DNA of 64,000 bases from Streptomyces sp. ALI-76-A (GTDB lineage: Bacteria > Actinomycetota > Actinomycetes > Streptomycetales > Streptomycetaceae): assembly GCF_030287445.1 (NCBI RefSeq), contig NZ_JASVWB010000001.1, positions 35,183-99,182 of the forward strand, written 5' to 3'. Positions within the stretch are counted from its first letter, which is position 1, and every line of letters starts with the position of its first letter. Shown here piece after piece: positions 49,962-58,778 of this stretch. The translations under genes were made by a program, and so were the position numbers. Under the pieces are notes generated by a model. That model had not been told where the DNA came from. It worked only from the letters and a program-made list of their open reading frames with translations, and did no database searches.

Positions 49962-50419
49962 CAGCTCGCCTCCGCCAGGTTGGTGGTGCGGTGGGCGGCG
50001 TCGTAGGCGTCCAGGACGGCCTTGGCCGGGTTGCCCTTGTCGGCGACCTGGTGGCCGTTGGCGCGTGCCCATGTCCGGATCGCGGCCAGCTCTTCCTTGC
50101 TGCGCTTGCCGGTCGCGGCCGGGGCCGGGGCGGGAGCGGGGGCCAGGGGCGTGGCGTCCTGTGCCGCCGTGGCGGTGCGGCCGCCGGCCTTCGCCGCGCG
50201 CAGCTGCGCCTGCGCGGCTTCCAGTTCGGCCTTGGCCTTGGCGACGCGCTCCTCTGCCTCCCGCTGGGCGGCGTCGGTGGCGCGGCGCTCGGTCAGCTCG
50301 GTGAGGTCGCTGCGGACGCGGGCGGCCCGGTTGCGGATGCTGGCGGCGGGGTGGTTCTCCGCCCAGGAGAGCAGGGCCTCGATCCCGTCGGTGTCCGGCG
50401 TGCCGTCGAACGCTGACAT
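49961..50419 (-). CDS. Lsr2-like DNA-binding protein (C-terminal Lsr2 domain)
   Basis: A 152-residue protein. The N-terminal helical part (IEALLSWAENHPAASIRNRA) leads into a coiled coil (EEERVAKAKAELEAAQAQLR-like). An Ala/Pro linker precedes a C-terminal Lsr2 DNA-binding domain (RSKEELAAIRTWARANGHQV, ADKGNPAKAVLDAYDAAH). Lsr2 is a nucleoid-associated silencer that binds AT-rich DNA; here the RGR/AT-hook position reads KGN, which may change specificity. Such plasmid Lsr2-like proteins probably silence transfer genes or host interference. ATG 50419 has GGAGG upstream. The preceding frame may belong to the same protein through a frameshift. Confidence 0.75.
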   Translation of the reverse strand: MSAFDGTPDTDGIEALLSWAENHPAASIRNRAARVRSDLTELTERRATDAAQREAEERVAKAKAELEAAQAQLRAAKAGGRTATAAQDATPLAPAPAPAPAATGKRSKEELAAIRTWARANGHQVADKGNPAKAVLDAYDAAHRTTNLAEAS

Positions 50420-50840
50420 CGGGACCCGCCTCCGGGGCGCTGGTGCTGTCGTCCGTGTCCGGGGCGGGGACGGTGGTGGGGACGGGCAGGTCGGCGTGCT
50501 TCACGGCTTCGGCGAGGTCGCTCTCCGAGAGTCCGAGCGTGCTGCGGACGTGCTCGGGGTCATCGCCGTTGGTGAGCATGGAGGCGGCGGTGGCGGTGAA
50601 GGCGTTGACGGGCATCGGATCTCCGGTGGGGGTGTCGTCGGGGGTAGTGAGGTGCGGAAGCAGGCGTACGAGGTCGTCCTCGCCGCAGGGCAGTCCGAGC
50701 GCGCCCAGCAGGTCGGCGAGGTCGTCCTTGTCCCGTGCGTGATGGGCGACCACCACGGAGGCGGCGCTGCTCTGGCCGCTGCCGAGCGGGGTGAGTTCGA
50801 GGGCCTCGGCTTCGAGGGCCTCTTTCATGTCGGTGAACAC
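50420..50840 (-). CDS. N-terminal part of a plasmid protein, possibly fused to the Lsr2-like gene by a frameshift
   Basis: Begins at GTG 50840: MFTDMKEALEAEALELTPLG, SAASVVVAHHARDKDDLADL, LGALGLPCGEDDLVRLLPHL and a helical SMLTNGDDPEHVRSTLGLSE. A Pro/Asp/Thr linker reaches 50420. The frame has no stop before 49431, so its true end is uncertain. The linker points straight into the Lsr2-like protein one frame over. It is either a separate gene with a long spurious overlap or the first third of one protein broken by an indel at about 50420. The end given here is where protein-like sequence stops. Confidence 0.5.
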
Positions 50841-50851
50841 GACGGGCCCTC

Positions 50852-51064
50852 CTACGCGGCGGCGGCGCGGGGCTTGCGCTGGGCGATGTCCAGCAGCTCG
50901 CGGTTGCGTCGTTTCTGGGCGTCGGTGAGCGGCCGGGTCTTCGCGCCGTGGCGGTGCCAGAGCGGGGAGGCGGGCGGCTCGGGGTAGGCGAGGGCGTGGT
51001 CGACCTCGCGTTGGGTGCTGCTCAAGGGAGCCTCCAGGTGGAGGGGTTCAGGCGTGGTCGTCAT
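50852..51064 (-). CDS. small plasmid-type protein
   Basis: A 70-residue protein: STQREVDHALAYPEPPASPL, then WHRHGAKTRPLTDAQKRRNR and ELLDIAQRKPRAAAA. It is basic, without cysteines, and possibly nucleic-acid-associated. The function is unknown. Confidence 0.6.
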   Translation of the reverse strand: MTTTPEPLHLEAPLSSTQREVDHALAYPEPPASPLWHRHGAKTRPLTDAQKRRNRELLDIAQRKPRAAAA

Positions 51065-51320
51065 CGCGCTTGCGTTTGCGTTTGGGCTGGACGTCGGAGG
51101 CGAACCGTCCGAGGCGCCTCGGTGGGATTCGCAGCGATCCAGTCCTCAGCCACGCCTTGTGAACGGGCTCCCCCGAGTGGGAGCGCATCGGCGTGGGCGA
51201 GTCGCACAGCGCGCAGGGGCGGTCCTGCCAGCGGTCGAAGTGCTGGCTGCCGCGCCAGTCGAGAAGGGCGCCGGGAACCGGGATCAGACCCGGCTCGAAC
51301 GTTCGGCGACCACGGGGATG
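51048..51320 (-). pseudogene. degraded small plasmid gene with likely frameshifts
   Basis: Protein-like minus-strand sequence FEPGLIPVPGALLDWRGSQH and WQDRPCALCDSPTPMRSHSG lacks a start codon in frame. The expected start (MSAQPAGRRCGEASSRIPVV, from about 51367) is in another frame. After VHKA the natural continuation AEDWIAANPTEAP also lies in a different frame. At least two indels are implied. The CALC motif suggests a former zinc-binding protein. Confidence 0.45.
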
Positions 51321-51363
51321 CGGCTGGAAGCCTCTCCACAGCGGCGCCCTGCGGGCTGCGCGC

Positions 51364-52041
51364 TCATGCGACAGGCAGGTACGTACCGCGCCGACCCGGA
51401 CGGCGGCCGTTGACCGTGTCGGCACAGGCGTCCTCGAGGGTCGCCAGATACGGGAACGTCTGCGCACCGGTCTTGATCTTGTACATGGCCATGTCCGCGC
51501 CGCGCAGGAGACGGGCGGCGTCGGCTGTTTCGGGCAGGTCGGCTGCGCGGGCTATCCCGATGGACACGGCAGGATGCAGCACCGTGGTGCCGCAGGTGAC
51601 GGGCTGCGCCAGCAGCTCGCGCAACGCAGCCATCTCGCGGGCCGTGGCAGTGGGTTCGAGCAGCAGTGCGGCGCCGAATTCGTCGCCTCCCAGGCGTGCG
51701 GCGAGCCCGCCCCGGGCGGCGGCCCACGTTCCCAGGCGCCGCCCGATGGCGGCGATCAGGGCGTCACCGGCGGCGTGTCCGCGCGTGTCGTTGAGGGTCT
51801 TCAGGCCGTCGGCGTCGGCGACCAGGACGTGCAGCTGCTCGCGGTGGGTACGGGCCAGCCGGGCGGTGCGGTCCGTGAGGGCGTCGCGGCCGGGCAGGCC
51901 GGTCAGCGGGTCCCGGCGGGCCGCCTCCAGCTGGCGTCGCACACGGACGTCGTCGGCGAGGGCGGCCAGGGCGAGCGGCACGGCGGCCACGGCGATGACG
52001 AGTGTGCGCGACGGCTGCCGTAAGACTGCAGTTGCGGGCAT
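51364..52041 (-). CDS. membrane-anchored GGDEF diguanylate-cyclase-like protein
   Basis: A protein of about 225 residues. A hydrophobic segment (residues 12-32, TLVIAVAAVPLALAALADDV) is followed by a GGDEF domain: ARRDPLTGLPGRDALTDRTA, LVADADGLKTLNDTRGHAAG, then the signature ARLGGDEFGAALLLEP and SIGIARAADLPETADAARLL, ADMAMYKIK. The GGDEF motif and metal-binding Asp are intact, so it could make cyclic di-GMP. No EAL partner is visible. GGDEF proteins of this short type recur on Streptomyces plasmids, where they may influence development or transfer. Confidence 0.85.
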   Translation of the reverse strand: MPATAVLRQPSRTLVIAVAAVPLALAALADDVRVRRQLEAARRDPLTGLPGRDALTDRTARLARTHREQLHVLVADADGLKTLNDTRGHAAGDALIAAIGRRLGTWAAARGGLAARLGGDEFGAALLLEPTATAREMAALRELLAQPVTCGTTVLHPAVSIGIARAADLPETADAARLLRGADMAMYKIKTGAQTFPYLATLEDACADTVNGRRPGRRGTYLPVA

Positions 52042-52263
52042 GATGGGATCTCCGTTCTCGCCCCTCGGGGCGGAATGAGGGAGGCGCACCCCGGGCTGTC
52101 CAGGCGTGGGGGTGCGCCTCTTGCTGTGGGATCACGTGTGGGTGCTGCCGGAGGCAGACTGGAAGGGCCGATGTCCTGTGACGGAGACAGAGGCGCCTCT
52201 GGGACGGCTGTCTGGCGTCGTAACTGGTGCTGCGGCCGTCCTGGGGACGGTGAGGCCGGCGGG

Positions 52264-52770
52264 CTACCGCCAGGTGCCCAGCGGGGTGAGGGGCCGGACG
52301 CTGCGGCAGTCACCGGAGACCGCATCGTGCACGCTGCGGCCGTCGGTCGGCCGCAGCTCGCTGAGGATCTCCATCAGCATGTCCGCGCCGTCGAGGACGA
52401 TGTCGGTGTAACCGTGGCCGCAGGTGCACGGCACGACCAGCGTCAGGATGTCGGTGGCGCCGTCGTGCTCGCTGAGGCGCAGGGTGTGGTGCAGCCACAG
52501 TCCGCCGTCCAGCCAGGCCACCGCGCTCGGCTCGTACGAGCCGGTGCCGGCAGCACGCAGGGCCGGGTAGCCGTGCCAGTCCACGGCGTCCAGGACCGTG
52601 CCGAGCGTGTCCGGGTAGGCCGTGTACACGTGGTGCGCGGCGGCCGTGACGGCGTCCTCGCGCTCCTCGTCAGCGGTGGGCGCGCCGGCGGCCTGCGCCA
52701 TGTCGAGCAGGTGCGCCAGCGGGGAGTCTGCCGCAAACGGGCGCGAGGGCAGAGTCAGGGTGTCGGTCAT
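52264..52770 (-). CDS. plasmid-type hypothetical protein
   Basis: A 168-residue protein: LAHLLDMAQAAGAPTADEER, EDAVTAAAHHVYTAYPDTLG, DGGLWLHHTLRLSEHDGATD and ILTLVVPCTCGHGYTDIVLD. A CTCG/H motif may bind metal. ATG 52770 is preceded by GGAG at six bases. It is conserved-looking, with no assigned function. Confidence 0.65.
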   Translation of the reverse strand: MTDTLTLPSRPFAADSPLAHLLDMAQAAGAPTADEEREDAVTAAAHHVYTAYPDTLGTVLDAVDWHGYPALRAAGTGSYEPSAVAWLDGGLWLHHTLRLSEHDGATDILTLVVPCTCGHGYTDIVLDGADMLMEILSELRPTDGRSVHDAVSGDCRSVRPLTPLGTWR

Positions 52771-52869
52771 GTGGAGCTCCCTCCGTGTGCCGGGCCGGAC
52801 TGTCCGGTCCTGCGCCAAGCCCCGCACCGTGGCGCCGGTTGGCGTGGTGCGGGGCGGGACGCAGGGCCG

Positions 52870-53331
52870 TCAGGCCAGGGCGGCGAGGGCGGCCACAAGG
52901 AGCAGGGCCAGGGCGGCGAGGCTGAGGTGCACCGCGTGGCGCAGGCGCGTGAACTTGGTGACGGCGATGGCGGACAGGACGCGGATGCGGGCCGGGCGGG
53001 TGTCGCCGTCCATGCACGCGCGGATCTGCTCTTCGTCGAGCCGTGCCCAGTACGGGAAGGACGCCTGGTCGGCGCCGCTCACGTTGGGCCGGACGACCAG
53101 GAGGAGCAGCACGGCGGCGGCCCCCAGGGCGAGGACGGCCGCGGCACCGAGGGCCTTGGTCGCGGGTGGCAGGTCGGTGTCGGCGACGGACGCCAGTCCG
53201 ACGAGTACCGCGCCGGTGAAGGCGAGCAGTAACGACGACTTGCTGTCCGTGCGGGCGATCTCGCTGGCGACCGCAGCACAGGCGTCGTCCAGATTCTTGT
53301 CCGCGACGGAGCCGGTAACGGATGTGCGCAT
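52870..53331 (-). CDS. Pycsar-effector-like membrane protein (DUF5706/PycTM type)
   Basis: A 153-residue protein. An N-terminal helix (NLDDACAAVASEIARTDSKS) is followed by two adjacent transmembrane helices (SLLLAFTGAVLVGLASVA; LGAAAVLALGAAAVLLLLVV). A short soluble section, PYWARLDEEQIRACMDGDTR, and a last helix (HLSLAALALLLVAALAALA) end the protein. The ARTDSKSSLLLAFTG pattern is that of the DUF5706 family, annotated as Pycsar system effectors that damage membranes when activated by cyclic pyrimidine nucleotides. No PycC-type cyclase is near; a GGDEF gene lies 0.8 kb away. ATG 53331 has AAGGAG. Confidence 0.7.
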   Translation of the reverse strand: MRTSVTGSVADKNLDDACAAVASEIARTDSKSSLLLAFTGAVLVGLASVADTDLPPATKALGAAAVLALGAAAVLLLLVVRPNVSGADQASFPYWARLDEEQIRACMDGDTRPARIRVLSAIAVTKFTRLRHAVHLSLAALALLLVAALAALA

Positions 53332-53436
53332 GCTTGGTGCTCCTTCATCTGTCGCTGATGCTCTGGCGTGTGAGGGAAGGGGTGTGCTCCGGGGCGGCCG
53401 GGTCTGGATGCCGGCGGACCGCTCCGGGCGTTCGGG

Positions 53437-53852
53437 TCAGGCGGCCAGCTGATGCGTGGCCGGGGGAGCGATGTAGGTGGCGGGATCCGCCGGCGTGCCG
53501 TCGTGACACTCCAAGCAGCTGCCGAGGGTGCGCAGCGGGATTACGTGGTGGTAGCGGCGCCGGCACTGGGGGCAGGTCTGGCGGGCGGCCATCGCTTTGT
53601 CGAGCGCGGCCTCCTTCGCGAGCGTCATCGGGAGCTTCGGCTTTGCCAGGTCTATCCGGTACAGCCACGCGAAGCGCCGGCCGCCGCGGCACTCGATCCG
53701 CGCGGCGGGCTCCTGGCCGCCGGGGCGCAGTCCCATCTCCCGCAGCTGGCGGCGCGTGGCGAACCGGGTGCGGCCGGCTTGTGTCCAGCGGAAGACCGGA
53801 AGGAACCGTCGCCAGGGTCATACGGGTCGACGTCGACCAGCTCCCTGTCCAT
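53437..53852 (-). CDS. zinc-ribbon plasmid protein, probable single-base frameshift
   Basis: The C-terminal part RPGGQEPAARIECRGGRRFA, LYRIDLAKPKLPMTLAKEAA and CPQCRRRYHHVIPLRTLG plus SCLEC has a CxxC...CxxC zinc ribbon. Upstream in the same frame WRRFLPVFRWTQAGRTRFAT looks coding but has no start. The adjacent frame provides MDRELVDVDPYDP behind GGAGCGGGTG at 53852. Adding one C in the CCC at about 53821 would join them. The intact open frame alone runs from ATG 53736. Probably a conserved plasmid protein with a sequence error or a recent lesion. Confidence 0.55.
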
Positions 53853-54153
53853 CACCCGCTCCAAGTGCCGGGGAGCCGGCGGGGCTGGTGCGGGTATCGG
53901 GGTCCGGGACGCTGCGGGCGTGGCCGGCCGATCCGGCGGCGCGGTCGGGGAGTGAGCACGAGGGGTCCTCCAGGCTGTCGGATGCGGGAAGGTGGTGGTG
54001 CGGGCGGCCGGGCGGCCTGTGCCGTGGCCGACTGCCGCCGTGGGCGAGGTTCGGTCACGACGTAGGGGGCCTGGGCGGGCGGGTGTGCTGGGGGCCTGTT
54101 GCGCGGGGTGCGAGTGCGTCACCCTGGGCGGGACGGCAGGAGATGGGGGAGTG

Positions 54154-54372
54154 ATGGGCTGGTTCCGCAGTGATCCGCCGGTGGTGGATTTCGAGGCGGT
54201 CATGGACACCGACGGCGTCACCTGGCAGGCGTTCACCAATGAGGACGGGGTGCTGGTCATCGACACCGACGCGGAGGTCGAGGTGTTCGTGAACCGGGCC
54301 ATCGTCGGCGGGTACGTGTATCCGGCGTGGGTCGACGACTACGGGCACCTGATCATCGAACTGGGCGACTGA
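54154..54372 (+). CDS. small conserved plasmid-type protein on the opposite strand
   Basis: A 72-residue acidic protein: MGWFRSDPPVVDFEAVMDTD, GVTWQAFTNEDGVLVIDTDA and EVEVFVNRAIVGGYVYPAWV. ATG 54154 is preceded by GGGGGAGTG. It is the only plus-strand gene in a roughly 17-kb minus-strand set, so it probably has its own promoter (54000-54150). The function is unknown. Confidence 0.65.
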   Translation: MGWFRSDPPVVDFEAVMDTDGVTWQAFTNEDGVLVIDTDAEVEVFVNRAIVGGYVYPAWVDDYGHLIIELGD

Positions 54373-54393
54373 CCGTCCTGGTCGGGGGTGCGG

Positions 54394-54948
54394 TCAGAGG
54401 CCTTTCGCGTCGGCCATCGAGGCGGCCTCTCCCAGCATCCGTGCCGGGGTGTGTCCGCTGCCGAAGCGGTCGTTGAACTCCGGTACAGAGTCGATGTGGT
54501 CGCCGAAGCGGCGCCGGATCGCGTCCAGGAGGACGGATGCGGCGTCGGCTTCCAGTGCGCGGTCACCGCCGGTCTGCGCGCGGATCGCTCCGACGAGGCA
54601 GACCGCTCCGTTCTCGTCGACGGAGGCTCCGGCACACCACCCGCCGGTTTCCATCCGGTGCTGCGCGCGCTCAAGGAGCGCGGCAACCGGTGTGGTGTAG
54701 GTCTGGGGTGGTGCCTGCGGAGCCGGGGTGAGCGGAACGGTGACGACGTCGGCGAGGTCGACCGGTGTGGTGTCGATGTGCGCGGTGCGCACTTCGTGGG
54801 CCACGGCGGCTTCTTCCAGTCGGACGGTCATGGCCGCCTCTACAGCAGCGAGCCGGGCGTCCAGGCTGAGACGGCCGTCGGTGACAGCCGCTGTCGGGCT
54901 TGTCTGGACGGGGTGGTCGGCGGGCGCGGTGTGCAGGGAGGCGGCCAT
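54394..54948 (-). CDS. DUF6197-family protein
   Basis: A 184-residue protein. The N-terminal helical region (DGRLSLDARLAAVEAAMTVR) is followed by the conserved block LLERAQHRMETGGWCAGASV, DENGAVCLVGAIRAQTGGDR, VPEFNDRFGSGHTPARMLGE. This matches the DUF6197 pattern common on actinobacterial plasmids and phages; the function is unknown. ATG 54948 has GGAG upstream. Confidence 0.72.
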   Translation of the reverse strand: MAASLHTAPADHPVQTSPTAAVTDGRLSLDARLAAVEAAMTVRLEEAAVAHEVRTAHIDTTPVDLADVVTVPLTPAPQAPPQTYTTPVAALLERAQHRMETGGWCAGASVDENGAVCLVGAIRAQTGGDRALEADAASVLLDAIRRRFGDHIDSVPEFNDRFGSGHTPARMLGEAASMADAKGL

Positions 54949-54962
54949 GAGGGGAGCTCCTG

Positions 54963-55151
54963 TCAGTGCAGCGACACGAGGCCGGCCACGGCGTGCAGGG
55001 CCTGAGTGATGGCGGGGGCGATGCCGGTGGAGGCAAGGCAGAACCCGAACGCGGCACACATCAGGGCGGCGCCGATGCCGACGGTGCGCTGCCGCAGCAG
55101 CACGACCACGACGACGGCCAGGAGCAGCACGGCGGACACGGTGACGATCAC
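54963..55151 (-). CDS. small two-helix membrane protein
   Basis: A 62-residue protein with two hydrophobic segments (residues 2-20, IVTVSAVLLLAVVVVVLLRQ; 24-45, GIGAALMCAAFGFCLASTGI). GTG 55151. It sits between the FtsK-like transfer gene and the DUF6197 gene. Small membrane proteins of this kind next to tra genes often belong to the spread (Spd) set. Confidence 0.62.
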   Translation of the reverse strand: MIVTVSAVLLLAVVVVVLLRQRTVGIGAALMCAAFGFCLASTGIAPAITQALHAVAGLVSLH

Positions 55152-55268
55152 AGGGGATTCCTTCCATGGGGCGGGGCGGGATGGTGTAGCCCGGACGGAT
55201 GCCGGGCGGGACGCCGGAGCCCTCTGGAATCCGCCGGCGGGCGGGGGGCTTCGGCAACGGGGGGAGGG

Positions 55269-57728
55269 TCAGTCGTCGGCGGCGAGGGCGAAGTCGGCCC
55301 GCAGTTCCCGCAGGACGTCGTCCTGCGCGTCCGGGGTGACCAGGACGTCGCGGGCCTTGCCGCCGTCGGCGGGGCCGACGATGCCGAAGGACTCCAGGAC
55401 GTCCATGAGGCGCCCGGCGAGGGCGAAGCCGACGCGCAGCTTGCGCTGCACCATGGACTGCGACCCGAACTGACTGCTGATGATGAGGCTGGCGGCCTCC
55501 ACCACCAGGGCGCCGTCCACGCCGTCCGGCGCCTGAGCGAAGACGGGCTGTCCGATCTCCTGGCCGGCAGCGCCCGTGTTCTCGCCGACGGGCGCGTACA
55601 CGCCGTGGTCGACCTGGCGCAGGAGTCCGTCGGCGACCAGGTCGCTCAGTGCGTTGCGGACGGTGCCGGCGGCGGCGTCGACGACCGCGCGGATCTCCTT
55701 GGCCGTCATCTGCCGGTCCACGGCGGCCAGCACCTTGTCCTTGACCGTGGTCTTCTGCTTCCTCGGGGCAGGCAGCGGCGGCGGCGTGAACGACCCGACA
55801 GCGCCGAAGCCCGGGGTGCCGGCGTCGGTCTGGCCGTCGTCGTCCTTCCCGGAGGGCGGCGGCATGGTCCAGTCGTGCCACAGCCCGAGCTCGGTCAGCG
55901 CGTCGATCTCCCGGGTGGTGAGGCAGTTGATGGAGCCGTCCTCGGGGAAGATCTCACCCAGACCGTCCAGGCTGCCGTCCTTGGGCAGGTGGACGTACAG
56001 GGTGCGCATCATGGTCGCCGCGGAGCCGGTGACGGTGTGGCCGACGCCCTGCGTCGTCTCGCCGGGGGCGTCGTCGGTGATGCCGTGCATGCGGTCCATC
56101 AGCGACATCGAGGCATTGAACCGGTCGGGGATGGCGGCCAGGTCGACGTCCCCGGCGAGTCCGCCGGTGGCCTGGCGGGCGGCGATGCCGCCGGAGGAGT
56201 TGGCGATGCGCAGCACCACACCGATGCCTCCCTGCACCTGGTCGCGCAGGGAGGCTTCGCCACCGAGTTTGGACAGGTTGAGGGACTGGCCGGCGAAGAT
56301 GATGCCGATGCCGAACTTGCGGCCCTCGCGGGCCAGGACGTCGGTCATGTGGGCGATCTCGTCACCGAGAGCCTCGTCCCCGACGAGGGAGTTGAACTCG
56401 TCGAGCACGAGGGTCAGGCCGGGGTAGGGGGAGTGCGCGGAGAAGTCGTGGCCGACCTCCGCGTTGATCGTGCCGCGGATGTCCATCAGGGCGATGGCGG
56501 CCTTGAGCATCCACCAGGTGAAGACCGGGCCCGCGTCCTGCCGGTCGATGTGCCGGCCGACGGCACTCATCTGCGCATCAGGGCGGGCGGAGGTCACCCA
56601 GGTCGCCAGACCGGCCAGCGCCCACGCCGCGCACATCAGCGCCAGGGCCACGGTCTTGCCGGAGCCGGTGACACCGACCAGGAAGCCGTGCAGCGTCCCG
56701 GCCGCGGACTGCATGTGGACCTTGGCGTCGCTGCCGTCGTGGGCGGTGCCAAGGGTGTAGCGGCCATACGCGTCCAGGGTGAGCAGTTCCCGGGTGGCGC
56801 GGCGGCTGCCCTTCAGCGGCGCCGACTCGTACAGCGTCACCAGGGCCTCGCGGCCGCGTGCCTCCGCGACCAGGCGCAGCTCTTCGGGCTCCACACCGAA
56901 CGCGGAGCAGAGCTGGCCGTGGTTGATGCGGGCGAGCTCGCCCGGCTCGACCTGGGCGAGGACCATGCCGCGGGCGGGCAGGTCACCAGTGGCGGGGAAG
57001 CTTTCCACGCGGACGATCTCACTGCCCGGGATGGCGCCGCCGGGGCGGCCCACCTTCTCCGCCCACATCTCCTCGAAGCTGCCGCCACTGCGGCGGGTGG
57101 TCGGGGCGACGGTGAGCCGCATGCGTCCCGGACTGGTGCCAGGGATCTCCTCGATGGCAACGCAGGCGACGGGAACACCGAACGCGGCGGCAGCGGCGAC
57201 CAGGTCGATCCGGGGAACGGGCTTCCCGGCCGGGGCGACGATGTCAGCGGTGAAGTCCGGGTGGGTGGCGTCGATGGTCTGCTCGACGTTCTCCAGCCAC
57301 GTTTCGGGGGCGACCTCGGCCGTGTCCCACAAGCGCATGACCAGACCGCGGAACCCGGGCGGGTAGAGGACTGTGGTGGCGGCCGGCGGATTCCAGGTGG
57401 AGCGGGTGATGGGCAGCGCGACCGACATCAGGGCTCCCCAGCCGAGCGCGGCCGCCGGCTCCCACCAGGGACGGCCGGGCACGATCGCGGCGGCGGCGTA
57501 GACGGCGCCGCCGGTCACCGGCCCGAGCACCCGCTGCGCGGTGCGGATCGTACGGCGGAAATCGCGGGTCTTGACCCTGCTGTAGAGCCACCACACGCAG
57601 CCGCCGCTGACCACGGCGGCACCGACGTGGGCGGGCAGCACCTCCATCGAGGGAACGTAGGCGAGGGTGGCAGCGGACGCCCCGTAGGCAGCCAGTTCGG
57701 CCTTCGCGCGCATCGGCAGCTTGCTCAT
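55269..57728 (-). CDS. FtsK/SpoIIIE-like DNA translocase, TraB-type conjugative transfer protein
   Basis: An 819-residue protein. Two N-terminal membrane helices (about residues 15-45 and 65-95) precede a long linker domain. A motor domain follows, with Walker [19 protein letters not shown] (about 390), Walker [21 protein letters not shown] (about 470) and the FtsK-type region [20 protein letters not shown]. Next come a winged helix ([20 protein letters not shown]) and a C-terminal gamma-like winged helix ([37 protein letters not shown]) that would read short DNA repeats. This is the single-protein double-stranded DNA pump typical of Streptomyces conjugation. ATG 57728 has GGAAGGAA. Confidence 0.9.
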   Translation of the reverse strand: MSKLPMRAKAELAAYGASAATLAYVPSMEVLPAHVGAAVVSGGCVWWLYSRVKTRDFRRTIRTAQRVLGPVTGGAVYAAAAIVPGRPWWEPAAALGWGALMSVALPITRSTWNPPAATTVLYPPGFRGLVMRLWDTAEVAPETWLENVEQTIDATHPDFTADIVAPAGKPVPRIDLVAAAAAFGVPVACVAIEEIPGTSPGRMRLTVAPTTRRSGGSFEEMWAEKVGRPGGAIPGSEIVRVESFPATGDLPARGMVLAQVEPGELARINHGQLCSAFGVEPEELRLVAEARGREALVTLYESAPLKGSRRATRELLTLDAYGRYTLGTAHDGSDAKVHMQSAAGTLHGFLVGVTGSGKTVALALMCAAWALAGLATWVTSARPDAQMSAVGRHIDRQDAGPVFTWWMLKAAIALMDIRGTINAEVGHDFSAHSPYPGLTLVLDEFNSLVGDEALGDEIAHMTDVLAREGRKFGIGIIFAGQSLNLSKLGGEASLRDQVQGGIGVVLRIANSSGGIAARQATGGLAGDVDLAAIPDRFNASMSLMDRMHGITDDAPGETTQGVGHTVTGSAATMMRTLYVHLPKDGSLDGLGEIFPEDGSINCLTTREIDALTELGLWHDWTMPPPSGKDDDGQTDAGTPGFGAVGSFTPPPLPAPRKQKTTVKDKVLAAVDRQMTAKEIRAVVDAAAGTVRNALSDLVADGLLRQVDHGVYAPVGENTGAAGQEIGQPVFAQAPDGVDGALVVEAASLIISSQFGSQSMVQRKLRVGFALAGRLMDVLESFGIVGPADGGKARDVLVTPDAQDDVLRELRADFALAADD

Positions 57729-57830
57729 CGGTCGGTTCCTTCCGTGCAGCGTGAGGGGTGGGTCCGATGGTCGTGCTGGAGGCCGCACCGTCCCGAGGCG
57801 GGGCGGTGCGGCGTCCGGCAAGGCCAGCGG

Positions 57831-58277
57831 TTACTTGCCGCGGTCGTATCCGCCGGCGAGTCGGTGCCAGGCGTCGGCCACGATCTGGCTGTGGTCGAAG
57901 GCGAGCGCGAGGGCGTCGCGAGGTGGGGCCAGTGGTGCCCACCGCACGGCAGCGGCGTCGTCCCCGGCCCGGGCGGTGGTGCCGTCCGGGACGGTGGCCA
58001 TGTACGCGACGCTGACGAACCGGCCACGGGGGTCGCGGTCGGGGTGGTCGTAGACGCCGACCAGGACCAGGTCCTCCTCCGCGATGCGGACGCCGGTCTC
58101 CTCCCGCAGCTCCCGCGCGGCGGCGGCGCGGGAGGTCTCTCCGGGGTCGACGTAGCCACCCGGCAAAGCAAGCTGTCCCGCGTAGGGCGGCCAGCCTCGT
58201 TCGATGAGCAGCACGTCGCCGCCGCGGATGCAGATCACGTCTGCGGTCATCTGGACGGTTTCGGTCGTCTCGGTCAC
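57831..58277 (-). CDS. Nudix hydrolase (second copy)
   Basis: A 148-residue protein with an intact Nudix box GYVDPGETSRAAAARELREE plus TGV, in VLLIERGWPPYAGQLALPGG. It is closely similar to the Nudix protein at 48152. It is a hydrolase of nucleoside-diphosphate derivatives with unknown substrate. GTG 58277. It is placed directly before the transfer translocase gene. Confidence 0.88.
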   Translation of the reverse strand: MTETTETVQMTADVICIRGGDVLLIERGWPPYAGQLALPGGYVDPGETSRAAAARELREETGVRIAEEDLVLVGVYDHPDRDPRGRFVSVAYMATVPDGTTARAGDDAAAVRWAPLAPPRDALALAFDHSQIVADAWHRLAGGYDRGK

Positions 58278-58358
58278 GCGGTGTTCCCTTCTCGGAGCAC
58301 AGGTGAGGGCCGCGCCCGGTATCAGGCGCGGCCCCGGTCGTGGGACGTGGTGGACGGG

Positions 58359-58760
58359 TCAGTTCTGCCGGTAGAAGCCGGGCTTGGCCTGGCGAGCGCG
58401 GGAGGAAGTCACGGCAGCGTGGATGCCGCCGTACTCCACCTGGTGCTCGCTGTGGAGGTGACCTGCGGCGGTGTGCATGGTGTCGGCTGCGCCCACCAGG
58501 CGTGTGCACCTGCCGGCCACCGAACCGAACAACCCGGCGACTTCCTCGACAGCGGTGACGTGCCGGGCGTCGACATGGGCGGCAGCGCTCAGCTCCGCCA
58601 GCCGGGTCGCGGTGTTGGCGTTGGCGCGCATGCGCTGCGCGAGCCGTTCGGATTCCTCCATGAGGCCGGAAGCGGCCTTCCGCAGCGCACGGAACTTCGC
58701 GACGAGCGCGAGGTATCCGTTGCTGTCGCCTTCCATGCCGATGACCACTGCGTCTGCCAT
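58359..58760 (-). CDS. helical plasmid transfer-region protein
   Basis: A 133-residue protein: NGYLALVAKFRALRKAASGL, MEESERLAQRMRANANTATR, VTAVEEVAGLFGSVAGRCTR and TAAGHLHSEHQVEYGGIHAA. It is almost wholly helical and may pair with the C-terminal helical domain of the next upstream gene. ATG 58760 has AGAAAGG. The function is unknown. Confidence 0.65.
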   Translation of the reverse strand: MADAVVIGMEGDSNGYLALVAKFRALRKAASGLMEESERLAQRMRANANTATRLAELSAAAHVDARHVTAVEEVAGLFGSVAGRCTRLVGAADTMHTAAGHLHSEHQVEYGGIHAAVTSSRARQAKPGFYRQN

Positions 58761-58778
58761 GGCTACCTTTCTGTTCTG

